Assembly (NCBI GenBank): GCA_028671895.1
Contig: CM053802.1
Coordinates: forward strand, 40,338,201-40,402,200
Source of the DNA: Oenanthe sinensis
Lineage: Eukaryota > Streptophyta > Magnoliopsida > Apiales > Apiaceae
DNA length: 64,000 nucleotides
Direction of reading: 5' to 3'
The position numbers and the translations under genes are program-made. Numbering within the stretch: position 1 is the first letter of the stretch; each line of letters starts with the position of its first letter. The notes beneath the pieces are model-generated. The model was not told the DNA's origin. It was given only the letters and a program-made list of their open reading frames with translations, and made no database searches. Shown piece by piece: positions 1-10,863 of the stretch.

Positions 1-445
1 GGGTTCTACTTAGATTGTGAGGAGGTAGCGGGGAGTTACGTTCTAAGATTAGTCTAGTAGGTTTTTGCTATTGTATTTTGAGGAGTTAACGGGGAGTTAA
101 GGTCCGAGATAAATACATAGTGGTTGTAACAGGCTTCTCCGCCGCTATAAGGAGTGAATCTTTTTATAGTGGGAAAATCTCGAGTTCAGGGAGGGACTCG
201 GGGACTGGACTAGGGGTGAGCGGATCCGTTAGGGGATTGCGCCATCGCAAACCAGGATAAAAATCTTGTGTGTTGTGCTCTGTTTCTTTACTCTCTTTTA
301 ATTTCCGCATTTGATTTACTAGTTGACTAATAACATTTTTAAAAGAGAAGAGAAAATTTTAAAACGCCAAGCTCTGATTTTTAAAAGGGTATTAAGTTAT
401 TCAACCCCCCCTTCTAGCTAATACCCCGTCCTTACGGACCTAACA
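1..445 (+). mobile_element. Right end of a copia-type LTR (LTR-I), truncated by the window edge
   Basis: This is the 3' part of a plus-oriented LTR. It ends with the pyrimidine/C-run signature TTCAACCCCCCCTTCT near 399-416 and the terminal ACGGACCTAACA at 434-445, as in plant copia LTRs. The next bases (446 on) are not a primer-binding site but the minus-strand gag-like frame of another element, so this LTR (solo, or the right LTR of an element lying to the left) was inserted into that frame. Two imperfect copies of a GAGGAG..GGGGAGTTA motif (about 20-40 and 78-100) form a short direct repeat inside it. No coding is visible. Confidence 0.7.
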
Positions 446-1019
446 CTTTTAGATGGGGGCGCGCCTTGCATGCGCCTCCCTTGCGAGGGTGGTCCCCAAT
501 TGTAAAAACCATTATTTCCTCTCCCGCGCCTTTCTATGAAAGTCTCGTGAATTCGTAGGTCTATGCCTCGTTGAGAACCCTCATCCGGGTGGATTGACCT
601 CAAATGTATGGGATTGATAGGGCTTTGCCAAGGTAGGGCATTCATACCTCAGCCACGATCATGCCTTTCATTTCGTGATCTTTCCTCTCTCCTACGAGAT
701 AAGTCCCTGTCATCTTCCTGCAAAGATAACTTACCAGTTCTATCTTGAACATAGACCCTATTGTGTTTTGGAATTACCTGGGCGTTACACCTCTCTTCAA
801 TAGTGCGGTCTGAGCGGTTTGGATGAGGAGTTCGTTGGGCTTCTCCTGCAAGAACCATTCTTCTTTCCGTATTCCCATTAGGATTTTGATTGGTAGCTCC
901 ACTCCCAAACTCTAACTTTCGAGGGTTTAGTCCATGAAATCTCCCCTCACGATTATCTTCTAACCTTCTGCCTTCTTCCTCTATCATCGGCTCTTTGCCA
1001 GAATGGCGCTCGATGGTGC

Positions 1020-2298
1020 TGTTAGGTCCAAAGTGTTGTAGAGGGGGGGGGTGAATACAACTGTTTAGAATTTATGAGAGAATAAACAATGTGCAAGTAA
1101 TAAATGATGACTCAGAATTTCAAGAATATATCATTATATTCATTGATGGATTTGCTACAACATTCATAAAAGCATCATGATCAGTTGAACAATAAATACA
1201 ACAATTAAAGCTAGATTCAACTGATCCTCTCTCTCTCACTTTTTGTTTTACAGTAAATGCTCTCTCTTAAAAATTATCGTTGAAAATACAGAGATACAAG
1301 TTACTCCTAAAATAAAAACAAAGTGCTGCTTTTATAATGTCATGTAGTCTTGATCTTGTCCTTTTTGTGTACGTGGCCCAATCAGGACTTCGACAACAAA
1401 AAGTACTTTCCCAACAACTCTGGATCAACCGTTCACAATAAGCCACTTGTCCCTCGAACATTAAATGTTACATTTCTACCCGCATCTCGATCTTCGCCTG
1501 GACCCATCTCGATCTCGATCTGTGAAAATCTCGATCTCGATCTGGGAGAATCTCGATCTCGATCTATGAAGATCTCGATCTCGATCTGTGAAGATCTCGA
1601 TCTCGATCTGTGAAGATCTCGATCTCGATCTGGGAGAATCGCGATCTCGATCTATCGCCTGGATCGAGATTTGCCTTTGCAGTGTTTTACTTCACTTTGT
1701 AAATCTCGACCCGCATCTCGATCTGCTGTGGATCGACATTTGCCTTAATAAATATGCACACATCCAATGTTGACCTTCTTTAGTGACTAATTGAGGATTA
1801 ACCTTTATGAGCAAGTTTCCTTAGCTTCTTCAATTTCTTTTCCTCACTCAATTCAAATGAGATCTTCTATTACTGACATGAACTTGCCTCCAATGTCCTG
1901 ACACTTGATGCAATGGTCTGGTTCATAAGTGACTAGTCTTGTAGGGGTTCTTGCTTCTGAATGTCAGTTCTCATTTGTTGATTAACCTTTACATTATCCA
2001 GATGTTGATATACATTACATGAAATCACTTTGGCCTTCTTGATACTTCCTTGACATTAATTTGATTCTCCATTAGATAAGTTAGGGCATGAGCAATACTC
2101 AGATTGAACTTCTTCTCACTTATGCATCCTTGATTAACAAAATTAGTTACTTGTAGTTACCAAGTATCATTACCATTTCTTCAGTTGATTGATTCCATGT
2201 GCTTCTTCAGTTTCTCTTGTTTTGCTGTTGTTTTATCTTTTACTTAGTTGAGTTACAAAATAATTAAGTGTTACAAGTTAGTACACCTATGCCTTTCA
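1020..2298 (-). mobile_element. Solo LTR-H with perfect 5-bp target duplication
   Basis: In minus-strand sense the LTR starts TGAAAGGCATAGG at 2298 and ends GGACCTAACA at 1020, so it has TG...CA ends. The five bases GGTGC at 1015-1019 are repeated exactly at 2299-2303, which marks a clean insertion. There is no primer site, gag or pol between the ends, so this is a solo LTR left by recombination. A TATA box (TATAAAAG, minus strand) lies at 1336-1329, with a CTCGATCT array upstream of it in sense direction. The C-run typical of these LTR ends shows as a G-run at 1041-1049. It also carries the sequence GAACCAGACCATTGCA (1924-1909) shared with other LTRs here. Confidence 0.9.
1494..1660. repeat. 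22-bp minisatellite of CTCGATCTCGATCT inside LTR-H
   Basis: About seven head-to-tail units of the form ctgtgaagatctcgatctcgat (22 bp, variants ctgggaga.., ctatgaag..) fill this stretch. Half-units continue to about 1730. Because 22 is not a multiple of three, translating it gives a 22-residue cycle of Ser/Arg, Asp/Leu and Ile/Ser stretches; the open frames seen here are by-products of the repeat, not genes. It lies in the U3 part of LTR-H, upstream of the LTR's TATA box. Confidence 0.9.
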
Positions 2299-2593
2299 GG
2301 TGCTTATACGGTCATCAAACCCTCTTACTGACTCTCTGATTCCCTGGACATTCTCATGAAGCTCTCTCACCGTATCACCAATCCGATATAGCTGCTCCAT
2401 CACGTCCATATTACTCATCAGGATAGGGGCGACTGCCGACCATATGATTGACATCACTGGGATCAGTCACATGCTCCGAGACATACTCATCATGCTCATG
2501 ATAATTCTGGTGGTCCTGGCCATGGTCTTGATCAGACGAGCATGCCCCTTCTTCTGCCCTGCGATCCATCCTCCGATCTGGTTGCTGTGACAT

Positions 2594-3440
2594 ATTTTCT
2601 CCTTAGATGTAAAACCCCTCCTTTTAGAGCCAATTTATTGGTGTAGGAAATATGAGAATCAACAAAGATTGAGATTTTTTGTCGGAAAAATATCTAGTAA
2701 GGCTGATTATCATCGGAGCGCGGTGGTTGAGATTGGGGGCTGATATTGTTAGGTTTTTGAATCACTATAGCTTTGATTGTTAGAGAAAATATGTTTTCTC
2801 TCCAACGGCTTCTAGCTCTAGATTTTCCAACCCCCAATAATGTGCCTACATACCTCTATAAATAGAAAAAATAGAGGATCAAACCCACGTAGTTCTGGCG
2901 AAGTAGAGGCCCAATAGGAAAAGGTTTTCCTTCTTCCACTCAAAATAGGCAAGAGAATAGGCAAGATAAATCTACTTGGAAGAGGTCTCTATATTAAGGC
3001 TTGTTCGGATAGTCCCAAATCCAGTATAAGGCCCAAGGACTTCATGAATCCGCCACGAATGTAGGACATGACCAAAGCCCCCAGACGAGGGCAACTGCCT
3101 TAGTACAGGCAAATGATCTTCCAAGATAAGATCAATAATATCCCATAACTCCCCAACGAGGATAACACGTGGAATATAGAGCTAAGTTCTTCAACAGGCA
3201 ATGACTGGCATATGATTTAATTGTATTACTGAACCAAGGCAAGTGATTGAATGAAGTGGACCATGCCTTATTACAATATGGGAAGCACCCTAATTAAGGC
3301 CCAAGGAAGGCTCCCCCTCCCTTCTATAAAAATCAGATACAATAAAAATAAAGTTGAACAGTTTATAGTCATACCCCTAACAAAGGTGCTAATAGAGGCA
3401 ATGGAAATAATGACACCACATTATAAAAATGGCCTACTGG
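2594..3440 (-). mobile_element. Leader and partial LTR of the minus-strand gypsy-like element
   Basis: Reading leftward on the minus strand, an LTR-like sequence ends ATATTTCCTACA at 2642. A candidate primer-site region (ATTGGCTCTAAAAGG) and a short leader then precede the gag ATG at 2593. The LTR interior (2643-3440) has TATA-like stretches at about 2857-2872 and 3325-3340 and no coding. The 5' start of this LTR is not visible because element A begins at 3441. The primer-site identity is uncertain because I could not match it to a particular tRNA. Confidence 0.4.
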
Positions 3441-4185
3441 TGTTATGAATATGATGATTTAATGATGTATAAAATGCTAGAACAGAGTCTAGGTAGTTAT
3501 ATTTGTAAAAGAATAAGTATTGTTAGTCTCTGATCATGTTATGAGTTGTCAGAGTCTAATTAGTCCCTATACAAGTATAAGGAGTATTCATACTTAAAAG
3601 ATTTTCAGAAGAAATAAACCAGAGTATGGATGCAAATCAGAGTGTAGAAGTCAATCAGAGTCTGTAGACTATCAGAGTCTATAGATTGTCAGAGACTGAA
3701 GATCATCAGAGTCTGAAGTCTTTTAGAGTCTATAAAGTTGAAGCTGAATTTGGAAGGTGATCATAATAAAGGAAAGTCTTCGAAGAAAAGAGGAAAGATA
3801 TTGCATATATGATATAAAAAGGAAAATGAATTACAGAAGGAAACTCTCAGCTAATAGATATGAATTTATTCCTGATTTATTGTACTTGAATTATTAGTTG
3901 ATAGGCACCGCTCTATATAAACACTCTTTGTAACTTAATGTAATTTGTCGAAGTCTTGAGAGAGCATAGAGATAGGGAAAATTGCTGTGAAAAACAAAGA
4001 GTAACTGCTAGGGTTTGTGTACATCCTATAAGAGGTTATATTCAGTAATCAATAATACAAACAATATTTTCTTCGTATTTGTGTTTAATCTTTGTTACTT
4101 ATTCGAAGCTTAAATATATTGATTTTTATTTTAAAAACAGGAAAAAAGAGAACACAAGTATTTAACTTGTGTAACTGGGAAAACA
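3441..4185 (+). mobile_element. 5' LTR of copia element A
   Basis: The LTR begins TGTTATGAATATG and ends ACTGGGAAAACA, and is followed directly by a primer-binding site. Its U3 carries about ten copies of CAGAGTCT or one-base variants between 3481 and 3735. A TATA box TATATAAA lies at 3914-3921, about 180 bases after the array. No matching right LTR exists in the window, because element A is broken off near 8207. Confidence 0.8.
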
Positions 4186-4200
4186 ATTGATATCAGAGCC
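4186..4200 (+). promoter_or_regulatory. Primer-binding site of element A (tRNA-Met type)
   Basis: ATTGATATCAGAGCC directly follows the LTR end. It differs by one base from the usual ATTGGTATCAGAGCC, which is complementary to the 3' end of plant initiator tRNA-Met, the primer of most plant copia elements. Confidence 0.85.
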
Positions 4201-4220
4201 AGGTTTAAAATCGATCGAAG

Positions 4221-6241
4221 ATGTTTGGGAACAAAGATGACAATTCTAAGATTCCTATGCTCAAAAGGAATGAATATACCCACTGGAAGGTTAAGATGCT
4301 ACACCATCTAGAGGCTACAGATCCTGAATACCTACACAGGATTCATGATGGACCTTAGATATGTTTAAGAATTGTTCCTCAAACCATTGTTGAAGGAAAT
4401 ATCACTGGTGAACACTTTGTTGACAAACCAAAAGCCGAGTGGTTAAAAGAGGATGATGAGAATGTCCTTAAGGAGGAAAAAGACAAAAACATTCACTTTA
4501 ACAGTTTGGAATTTGTTCTTAAAAACTATGTAATATCATGCAACATTGCTAAGGAGATGTGGAAAAAACTTAAAGTGCACCGTGAAGGAACCAATGATGT
4601 CAAGAAGAATGCAAGGTCTTTGCTAATTCAGGAGTATGAGTACTTTGAAGCAAAAGCTGAATAAAATATCACTGAGATGTATGATAGGTTTACCAAACTC
4701 CTAAATGAGATGACTATTCTTGGTAAAGTATATGATTCTGAGAATACTAATACCAAGTTTCTAATAGCCCTTCCTGAAGAGCGGGACAACAAAACAAATG
4801 TTGTATGGGAAGCCAGAGATTTAGATGAAATCTCATTGGAAGAATTGTATGGCAGACTTAAGACATATGATTTAGAAATGCAACAGAGAAAAAAATAAGA
4901 AATGAGGAAAGGTCAAATCTGTGGCATTCTTGATGGAGTCTGAAAAGGAACAACATGAAGAACTCAAGGAAACAAAAGTGAAGGACACAAATAAAAAGGT
5001 ATAACTGTTATTGAATCAGAGTCTACTGACATAGACTCTAATTCTAATGATGAGAATGATATGAGTCAAATGATGGCTATGTTTGCTAAGAATTTCAAAA
5101 GAATGAAATTCAACAAAGGAACTTGTAAATTTAGCAAGAAGCCAACCTTCAAGAGGGATGATGAAAAGGTTGAGAAATGCAAGAGCACAATAATAAAACT
5201 TGACAAGGCTAAAGTCAAATGCTTCAACTATGGAATATTGGGGCACTTTGCTAGTGAGTGAAGAAAGGCCAAGAATCAAGGAAAAGGAAATGCACTTCTC
5301 TCAATAGGAAAGGATTAGGCAGATTCAAGCTCAGAAGATGAAATTGATTATACTAATCTAGCTTTCATGGCTGTCTCCTCAGAAAAATTAGAATCTCCCA
5401 ATGGACATTCATCTCCTAAATCTCAGGTATCAATCTTCTCTACTGAATCCTTATTAAATTTAGACTCTGATGGTATAAAGATTGTTCAAAGTTAGATTAA
5501 AAATATATTGACTAACTGTAGATCTCTTACTAATAATAATGAACGGTTGACTGAAGAAAACTTGACCCTGTTAAGTAGAAATAACCATCCAGAGTCTTAG
5601 TTAGTTCTTATGGAAGAGTATAAAAAAAATTCTGAAAAATATAAGCATAATCATGATGAAATTCTGAAAGCTTATGAGTATGTTAGAAAAGAACTAAAGG
5701 AAGAAAGACTCAAGTTTAAGGTTTGGACAGACTCTGGTAGAAAAGTCCATAAAATTCTCAATGACCAAAATGTGTGTCAAACTGCTGGTCTAGGCTATGA
5801 CGAGAGTCAAGGTAAGAGACCTATTGTTGAGAATGGTACTGATACTGGTAAAGAAGCTAGTCAATCAAGTGATACTAAGAATAAGAATACCTTTACCCTT
5901 GTTAAGTTTATGGCCTCTGAAGATAAATCTACCACTTCTAATACCACAAACTCTTCTCTCACTAATTCTCCTATTGTTAGTAGAAAGACAGATGAATCAG
6001 GAAAAAATAAACCTAAAAGAAATGTGAACATAGGGTTCTTGTCTAAGTCTAAATTGAAAGAAAAACTTGACAGCTTACCTGAGTCTAGCGAAAATAGGAG
6101 GAATATGAATGGCAAGGAAGACATTAACAAGGCCAATAACTATCAGAAAGATCCTAATGCTCCTAGAAAGAAATGCTATAGATGTGGAAACCACAACCAT
6201 CTTGCTCTAGATTGTAAAAGAAAGATTGAGAAAAAATCATA
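4221..6241 (+). pseudogene. gag: Decayed copia gag of element A
   Basis: ATG at 4221 lies 20 bases after the primer site and opens a UBN2/gag-like frame (MFGNKDDNSKIPMLKRNEY, then a WKVKM motif). In-frame stops occur at about 4357 and 4662. The capsid-like helices continue to 4898, ending with LEELYGRLKTYDLEMQQR. The first zinc knuckle (about 5215-5262) reads CFNYGILGHFASE-stop: its second Cys is Tyr and its last Cys codon is a stop. A coiled-coil/charged region follows (5610-6140), and a second CCHC knuckle (CYRCGNHNHLALDC, about 6172-6213) is intact. Gag normally coats RNA and forms the particle; this copy cannot make it whole. Confidence 0.85.
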
Positions 6242-6546
6242 GTCTACATCCCCTAAGACTCTGACTAATCACTACATTCACAGAAACCCTGTTATCACTG
6301 TAGTATCATATTTCATTTTATTTATATGTGTAGAGACTATCATGATTTGTATTACAATTTTTATGAGTTAAAATCTTCTATTGATAAATGTTGGTATGAT
6401 ACTGTCAAGACTCCACCAGAGTCTAAGGTAACAAAGGAGACATGTAAATCTAAAATGCATAACACCAAGCCTGTTTCACCTAGAGTTAGTAAGAAGGAAT
6501 CCAAAACTGTTTGGGTCCTCAAAACATCTAACTAGTTGCTATCTGT

Positions 6547-8207
6547 ATGCAGGGATCAAGGGTAAAGAGAATGTCCCTAGTCCTGAACAGTGGATGTTCA
6601 AGACGTATGACTGAAAAGAAATCCCTGCCTACAAACTTTGGGGAGATGGCTAGCCCAGAAGTGTCCTTTAGAGATGCAAACAAAGGAAAAACACTGGGAT
6701 ATGGCAAGATAGTACTTGGCTTAAAACAAAATTTAATAAGCATTAGTCAACTTGGAGACAAAGGTTATCATACTGGCTTTGACAACAAATAATGTCTTGT
6801 AACTCACAAAGAAACAGACACTTGAGTTTTCAAGGGACATAGGCATGGTAACATATATGAAGCCATCTTGTAGGATTGCACAAATCAACAAGTCACATGT
6901 TTATATAGAAAAGCCTCAACTGAAGAAAGCTGGAAATGGCACAAGAAACTGTCACACATCAACTTTAAAACACTTAACAAGTTGGTGAAACAAATCCTTA
7001 TGAGAGGCCTACCACAAGTTGATTTTGTTCAGGATGGGCTATGTGAAGCATATCAACTTGGAAAGCAAATGAACACTTCTTTCAAGACCAAAACCATTAA
7101 CACCATTTCTAAACCCTTTTATCTATTACATTTTGATTTATTTGGTCTAGTAAATGTGATGTCAATTAACAAAAAGAAATATGCTCTTGTCATTGTAGAT
7201 TATTTCACAAGATTCACATGGATTTCCTTCTTGCACTCAAAGGATGAAGCTTCACAACTCATACTGGATCATATCACTTTTCTGGAAACTCAATCAAAGA
7301 AATTTTGAGAATTCTAAGGAGTGACAATGGAACAGAATTCAAGAATGCCATCATGGAGGAATACTATGCATCAAAGGGAATAATTCAACAATTCTCTACA
7401 CCAGGAACACCTCAATAAAATTGTGTTGCTGAAAGGAAATACAGAACACTCATAGAAGCTGTCAGGACAATATTGGCAGAGTCTAAATTGCCAGTGTATT
7501 TATGGGCTGAAGCAGTCAATACAACATGTTTCATTCAAAACTGTACCTTGATAAATATTCATGGAAAGACACCCTATGAAATGGTGAAAGACAAAAAGGC
7601 AAGTGTGAAACACTTTCACATATTTGGTTGCAAGTACTTTGTAATGAAAGTACATCTTGAAAATCTAAGTAAATTTAAAGGCAAGGCTGATAAAGCAACC
7701 TTCCTTGGATAAACACCAAATACAAAGACATTCAAAGTTTTCAATCTCAGAACCAGAATTGTTATGGAATCTATTCATGTTGCATTTGATGATAAAAATT
7801 TTACAAGTTGCATGATGAGTCAGAGTCTACAACTCTAGAGTTTGAAAATTTGAAAAATTCTGAGACAGAGGAAGATGATGAGGATGATGAGTCTCTTACA
7901 CACCTTGAAAGAACACAAGAACCTGCACACTCTAAGGGGGAGCCAGAAAATTCAAATCCAATCAACTCAGAGTCTAACAATTCAGGGTCTAGCTAGACTG
8001 AGTCTAGACAGACTAAGTCAAACTCTTCAGAGTCTAGTCCATTATGGTCTGGATCAGGCAAATCTGAATCTTTTGCAGGGGTCAAGAAACTCAGGGGGAG
8101 CCTTTTCATTTGAATTCAACTCATAAACATGAAATGCCAATGATTTAGGGGAGCCTCAAGTTCAAGAACCAATCGTCCACCAGCTAGAAAATGGGCAAGG
8201 GACATAT
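6547..8207 (+). pseudogene. pol: Decayed protease-integrase part of element A pol, truncated at RT
   Basis: The protease motif reads LNSGCSRRMT (about 6580-6610) where copia has LDSGCSxHMT, so the catalytic Asp is lost. The integrase zinc region has WHKKLSHINF at about 6930, but the Cys pair reads CEAY, so metal binding is broken. The integrase core retains HFDLFG, LRSDNGTEFKN and VAERK (the D, D, E positions), with a stop just before the last block and a frameshift near 7305. A Ser/Glu-rich linker rich in CAGAGTCT motifs follows (7800-8100). The frame reaches the RT-entry motif RKWARD near 8190 and stops dead: RT, RNase H and the right LTR are missing. Confidence 0.85.
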
Positions 8208-8516
8208 TGATCCTCAAATACTATGAAATTTAGCAACCCTAATAAATAAATTAAGCAGACTAGACAAATAGTTGTGTGATAAAAGTTTTTAACCTAATAA
8301 GCAAATAAGATCAAATAAATATGGAAAATTTAGCAATCCAAATACATCAATCAATTACAATTAATATTTAACTTGACCTAAAAATAAATTCTCTTTCTTC
8401 GAAAAACCAAATATCAATTAACGAGACAAACATATATTATGAAATTTATTATCTAGCAATAACCCATCAAAACCTCGAAAGCAAGCATAGGCTATGAAAA
8501 ATAAATTCAATAACAA
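8208..8516. other. Unassigned AT-rich spacer left of solo LTR-G
   Basis: This is AT-rich sequence with two related phrases, GAAATTTAGCAACC at about 8223 and GAAAATTTAGCAATCC at about 8321. There is no open frame or recognisable element end. It is continuous with 10075-10315 once solo LTR-G is removed. Element A breaks off at its left edge, so 8207/8208 is a deletion or rearrangement point. Confidence 0.6.
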
Positions 8517-10069
8517 TGTTGGGTCCCAGAACTATCGTAGAAGAGGAGTTGAATGCGATACTCACAACAATTTAAAATTCTTTTCAGAATTTGTGGAATT
8601 AAATTATTGCTTTTGCTGAGGGTTCTAGTCCTTGTAGTGTTTAGAAGGCTGACTTACTATTTCTATTTTCATGACTAAACATTTAAGATCTAGAAAATTA
8701 GCAAGTAAATAAACAAGATTCAAGTTAAATACGTATATTAAACTTGAAAGGGTGTTACAATATTCCGTAGAATATTCCTTAATTCCTAGAACATATTTGA
8801 CATGAATTTTTAAACTTAAGGAATTAAATTCAAACCAGCACAGCAAGTCTGTGAATATGACAATCAGAAAAATTACTGAATTTGAATAGTTTTTCAACTT
8901 GAAATTATGAAGCACAAGTCTCATATTTATAGAGGATGAGAAGCTTGTATGACTTTTCAATCAGGACATTTTTCAGACACTTTTTAAGCCTTGTATGACT
9001 TTCTAAAAGTGCTCGGTATGACTTTTCCATTCTGAATGACCTTTTAGAAACTCGGTATGACTTTTCATTAGAAGCTCCGTATGACTTTTATTTAAAAAGT
9101 TGGTATGACTTTTTAAATAATTCGGTATGACCTTTTGATTTGGTCGGTATGAATTTTCTTAAATTAATTCGGTATGATCTTTTATTTGAAAAGTCAGTAT
9201 GACTTTTCAATTAGTCTCTGTATGCCTTTTTATGATCTGATTCGGTATGACTTTTTCTGAGCAACTCGGGATGATTTTTTCTGAACAGAAATTGGTATGA
9301 CTTTTTCTGAAGCTCGGTATGACTTTTCTGTTTAAGCTTGTATGACGTTATTTTCAATAGAATTCGATATGAATTTTAAATAAGTCTTTTAAACTTTATT
9401 AAAAGTTATACCAAGTCATATCTTTTATAATAAATTAATTCTACTTAATTTAATTAAATAATTTATAAATTAAATTAAATTCATCTTGAATTAATTTAAT
9501 AAAATAAATTAAATAATTAATTAACTTTTGATATTAAAATTAAAATATTATCTTGACATGTATAACCTTTTTGTTAGCTCCGAAATCTTTCCGCCTTTGC
9601 TCTGTCTTCTGTCTAACCACTTGAACTTTTTGAAGACGAATCTTCACTGACATTGTTGACACCCTGTGCATTGGTCTGGTTCGCGGATGATTAACTACAA
9701 TGTTGATTCTCATTTATGCTGTAGTGGTATTTATATCTTGTCTTTTACTGTCTTGTCTTCTCTTTGTTTTTCCTTTATAATTTTCTTCTCCTGGATTCTT
9801 TCTGTAGTAGGCACTTACAACCTTCTGTATCTTCTGAACTCCTTGAGATACTACTCTTTTATTTTACACCGACGCTTGATCATATAAATGAACTTCTTTC
9901 AGTGTTGAGTAGCAGTCTTGTCAGAATTCTTCTAATATTCTGATTCTTCTTGTCTAGTTGGCATTCTTCATCTTGATTCCTCCTTCGATATTTATTATTT
10001 ACTTCACTTTCTTATATGAGTTGAGTTGTCATCTACTTATTACAAATAGGCCTATTCATATGACTTTCA
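8517..10069 (-). mobile_element. Solo LTR-G with perfect 5-bp target duplication
   Basis: In minus-strand sense this LTR starts TGAAAGTCATATG at 10069 and ends TCTGGGACCCAACA at 8517. AACAA flanks it on both sides (8512-8516 and 10070-10074). It lacks any internal region. A minus-strand TATA box (TATAAATA) is at 8931-8924, and a tandem array of GGTATGACTTTT units (plus-strand reading) lies just upstream of it in sense direction. It shares GAACCAGACCAATGCA (9682-9667) with LTRs H, C and J. An AT-only stretch (9429-9560) can fold on itself. Confidence 0.92.
8985..9375. repeat. Irregular array of CGGTATGACTTTT motifs in LTR-G
   Basis: About fifteen copies of a (C/T)(T/C)CGGTATGACTTTT-like motif are spaced roughly 20-35 bases apart. 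The motif is conserved but the spacers differ in sequence and length. That differs from a simple slippage repeat and looks like a reiterated binding site or a degraded minisatellite. It ends about 55 bases upstream (in LTR sense) of the TATA box. Confidence 0.85.
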
Positions 10070-10315
10070 AACAATAATATATCAAAATCACTTTGTTAAT
10101 TAAATAATTAAGCATCAAAAAAATTATGAGAATCAATTAATTAAAAACAAGCAAACATTAAAAATATAATTATTTAACTTCATCTTCATCATAGGGCAAG
10201 AAAATTAGCTAGACTTGAATAAATTTATGATTAAGCACATATTAAATATATAATAAAGAATGATGCGAAGGTCGTAAATCTCATGGCGATACACTTCGCT
10301 AATAAACAAAATTTT
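10070..10315. other. Unassigned spacer between solo LTR-G and element B1
   Basis: The first five bases are the target duplication AACAA of LTR-G. The rest is AT-rich sequence without a frame or a recognisable signal and continues 8208-8516. ATTTT (10311-10315) is the base context directly left of the B1 LTR. Confidence 0.6.
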
Positions 10316-10814
10316 TGTTAGCAAAGCAAACACTGATGCTGTCAGATAATATCAAGAACAGAGTTTATGCTGACGTCGTCAGAGTTTACTCTATCAGAGA
10401 ATACTTAATCAGAGTTTACTCAATCAGAGATTATCAACCGACAGAGTTTATGATCATAGTTTATCAAAGAAGGAAACAGACAAATCAGAATTTGGTTTGG
10501 ATAGTGAAGAACGAATTCACATACAATTATATTACCTTATGGAAGCTATTCTTATCATTATCTATTTTGTAATTGGATTTGTAAATGTGTCTATATAAAC
10601 ATAGAAATAGGTTAACATTATAGTAACACACATAATTATCAATCTCATAACCTAACAGCTCTTAAGAACTTTGTTTTTCTTGAGAGAGTTTTCTATTCAG
10701 TTCATTCAAGTTAATACAAGACAATTCATCTTTTATATACTCGTGTTCTTAATCGATTATTTGGTACTATTATATTCAACCCCCCTTCTATAATAGTTGA
10801 TTATCCGGGAAACA
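10316..10814 (+). mobile_element. 5' LTR of copia element B1
   Basis: The LTR begins TGTTAGCAAAGCAAAC and ends TATCCGGGAAACA. It has TATATAAA at 10592-10599, the C-run TTCAACCCCCCTTCT near its end, and repeated ATCAGAGTTTA motifs in U3 (about 10360-10455). It closely resembles the F LTR at 60628. The B3 LTR at 37127 is visibly more divergent, so B1 and B3 are probably not the two ends of one insertion. Confidence 0.9.
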
Positions 10815-10829
10815 ATTGGTATCAGAGCC
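10815..10829 (+). promoter_or_regulatory. Primer-binding site of B1 (tRNA-Met type)
   Basis: ATTGGTATCAGAGCC directly after the LTR is the exact plant copia primer site complementary to initiator tRNA-Met. Confidence 0.92.
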
Positions 10830-10863
10830 AAGTTGTTGATTACAACTTAAAGATCATATAAAC

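Larger units (their letters stand above)
446..2593 (-). pseudogene. N-terminal part of a Ty3/gypsy-like gag, split by solo LTR-H
   Basis: On the minus strand an ATG at 2593 opens a charged frame starting MSQQPDRRMDRR, with an acidic/His-rich stretch after it. A stop follows at about 2411. A shifted frame then runs through a coiled-coil-like segment (MEQLYRIGDTVRELHENV) to about 2304, and after LTR-H it resumes at 1019-649 with Arg/Glu-rich sequence, then 645-446 with a Gly/Arg-rich tail. Joining the two flanks of LTR-H across one copy of its target duplication keeps one frame open, so both parts are one interrupted gene. A coiled coil followed by a basic, disordered region resembles the N-terminus of Ty3/gypsy gag proteins, but no CCHC knuckle or pol is present. 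The left end is cut by LTR-I. Family assignment is inference. Confidence 0.45.

Noticed and set aside
1350..1773. Open frames rich in Ser/Arg and Asp/Leu on the plus strand
   Set aside because: They are translations of the 22-bp CTCGATCT minisatellite inside an LTR.
8985..9375. CRISPR-like array (short repeats with differing spacers)
   Set aside because: Repeats are degenerate, spacers are irregular and AT-rich, and the array lies in the U3 of a plant LTR next to a TATA box.
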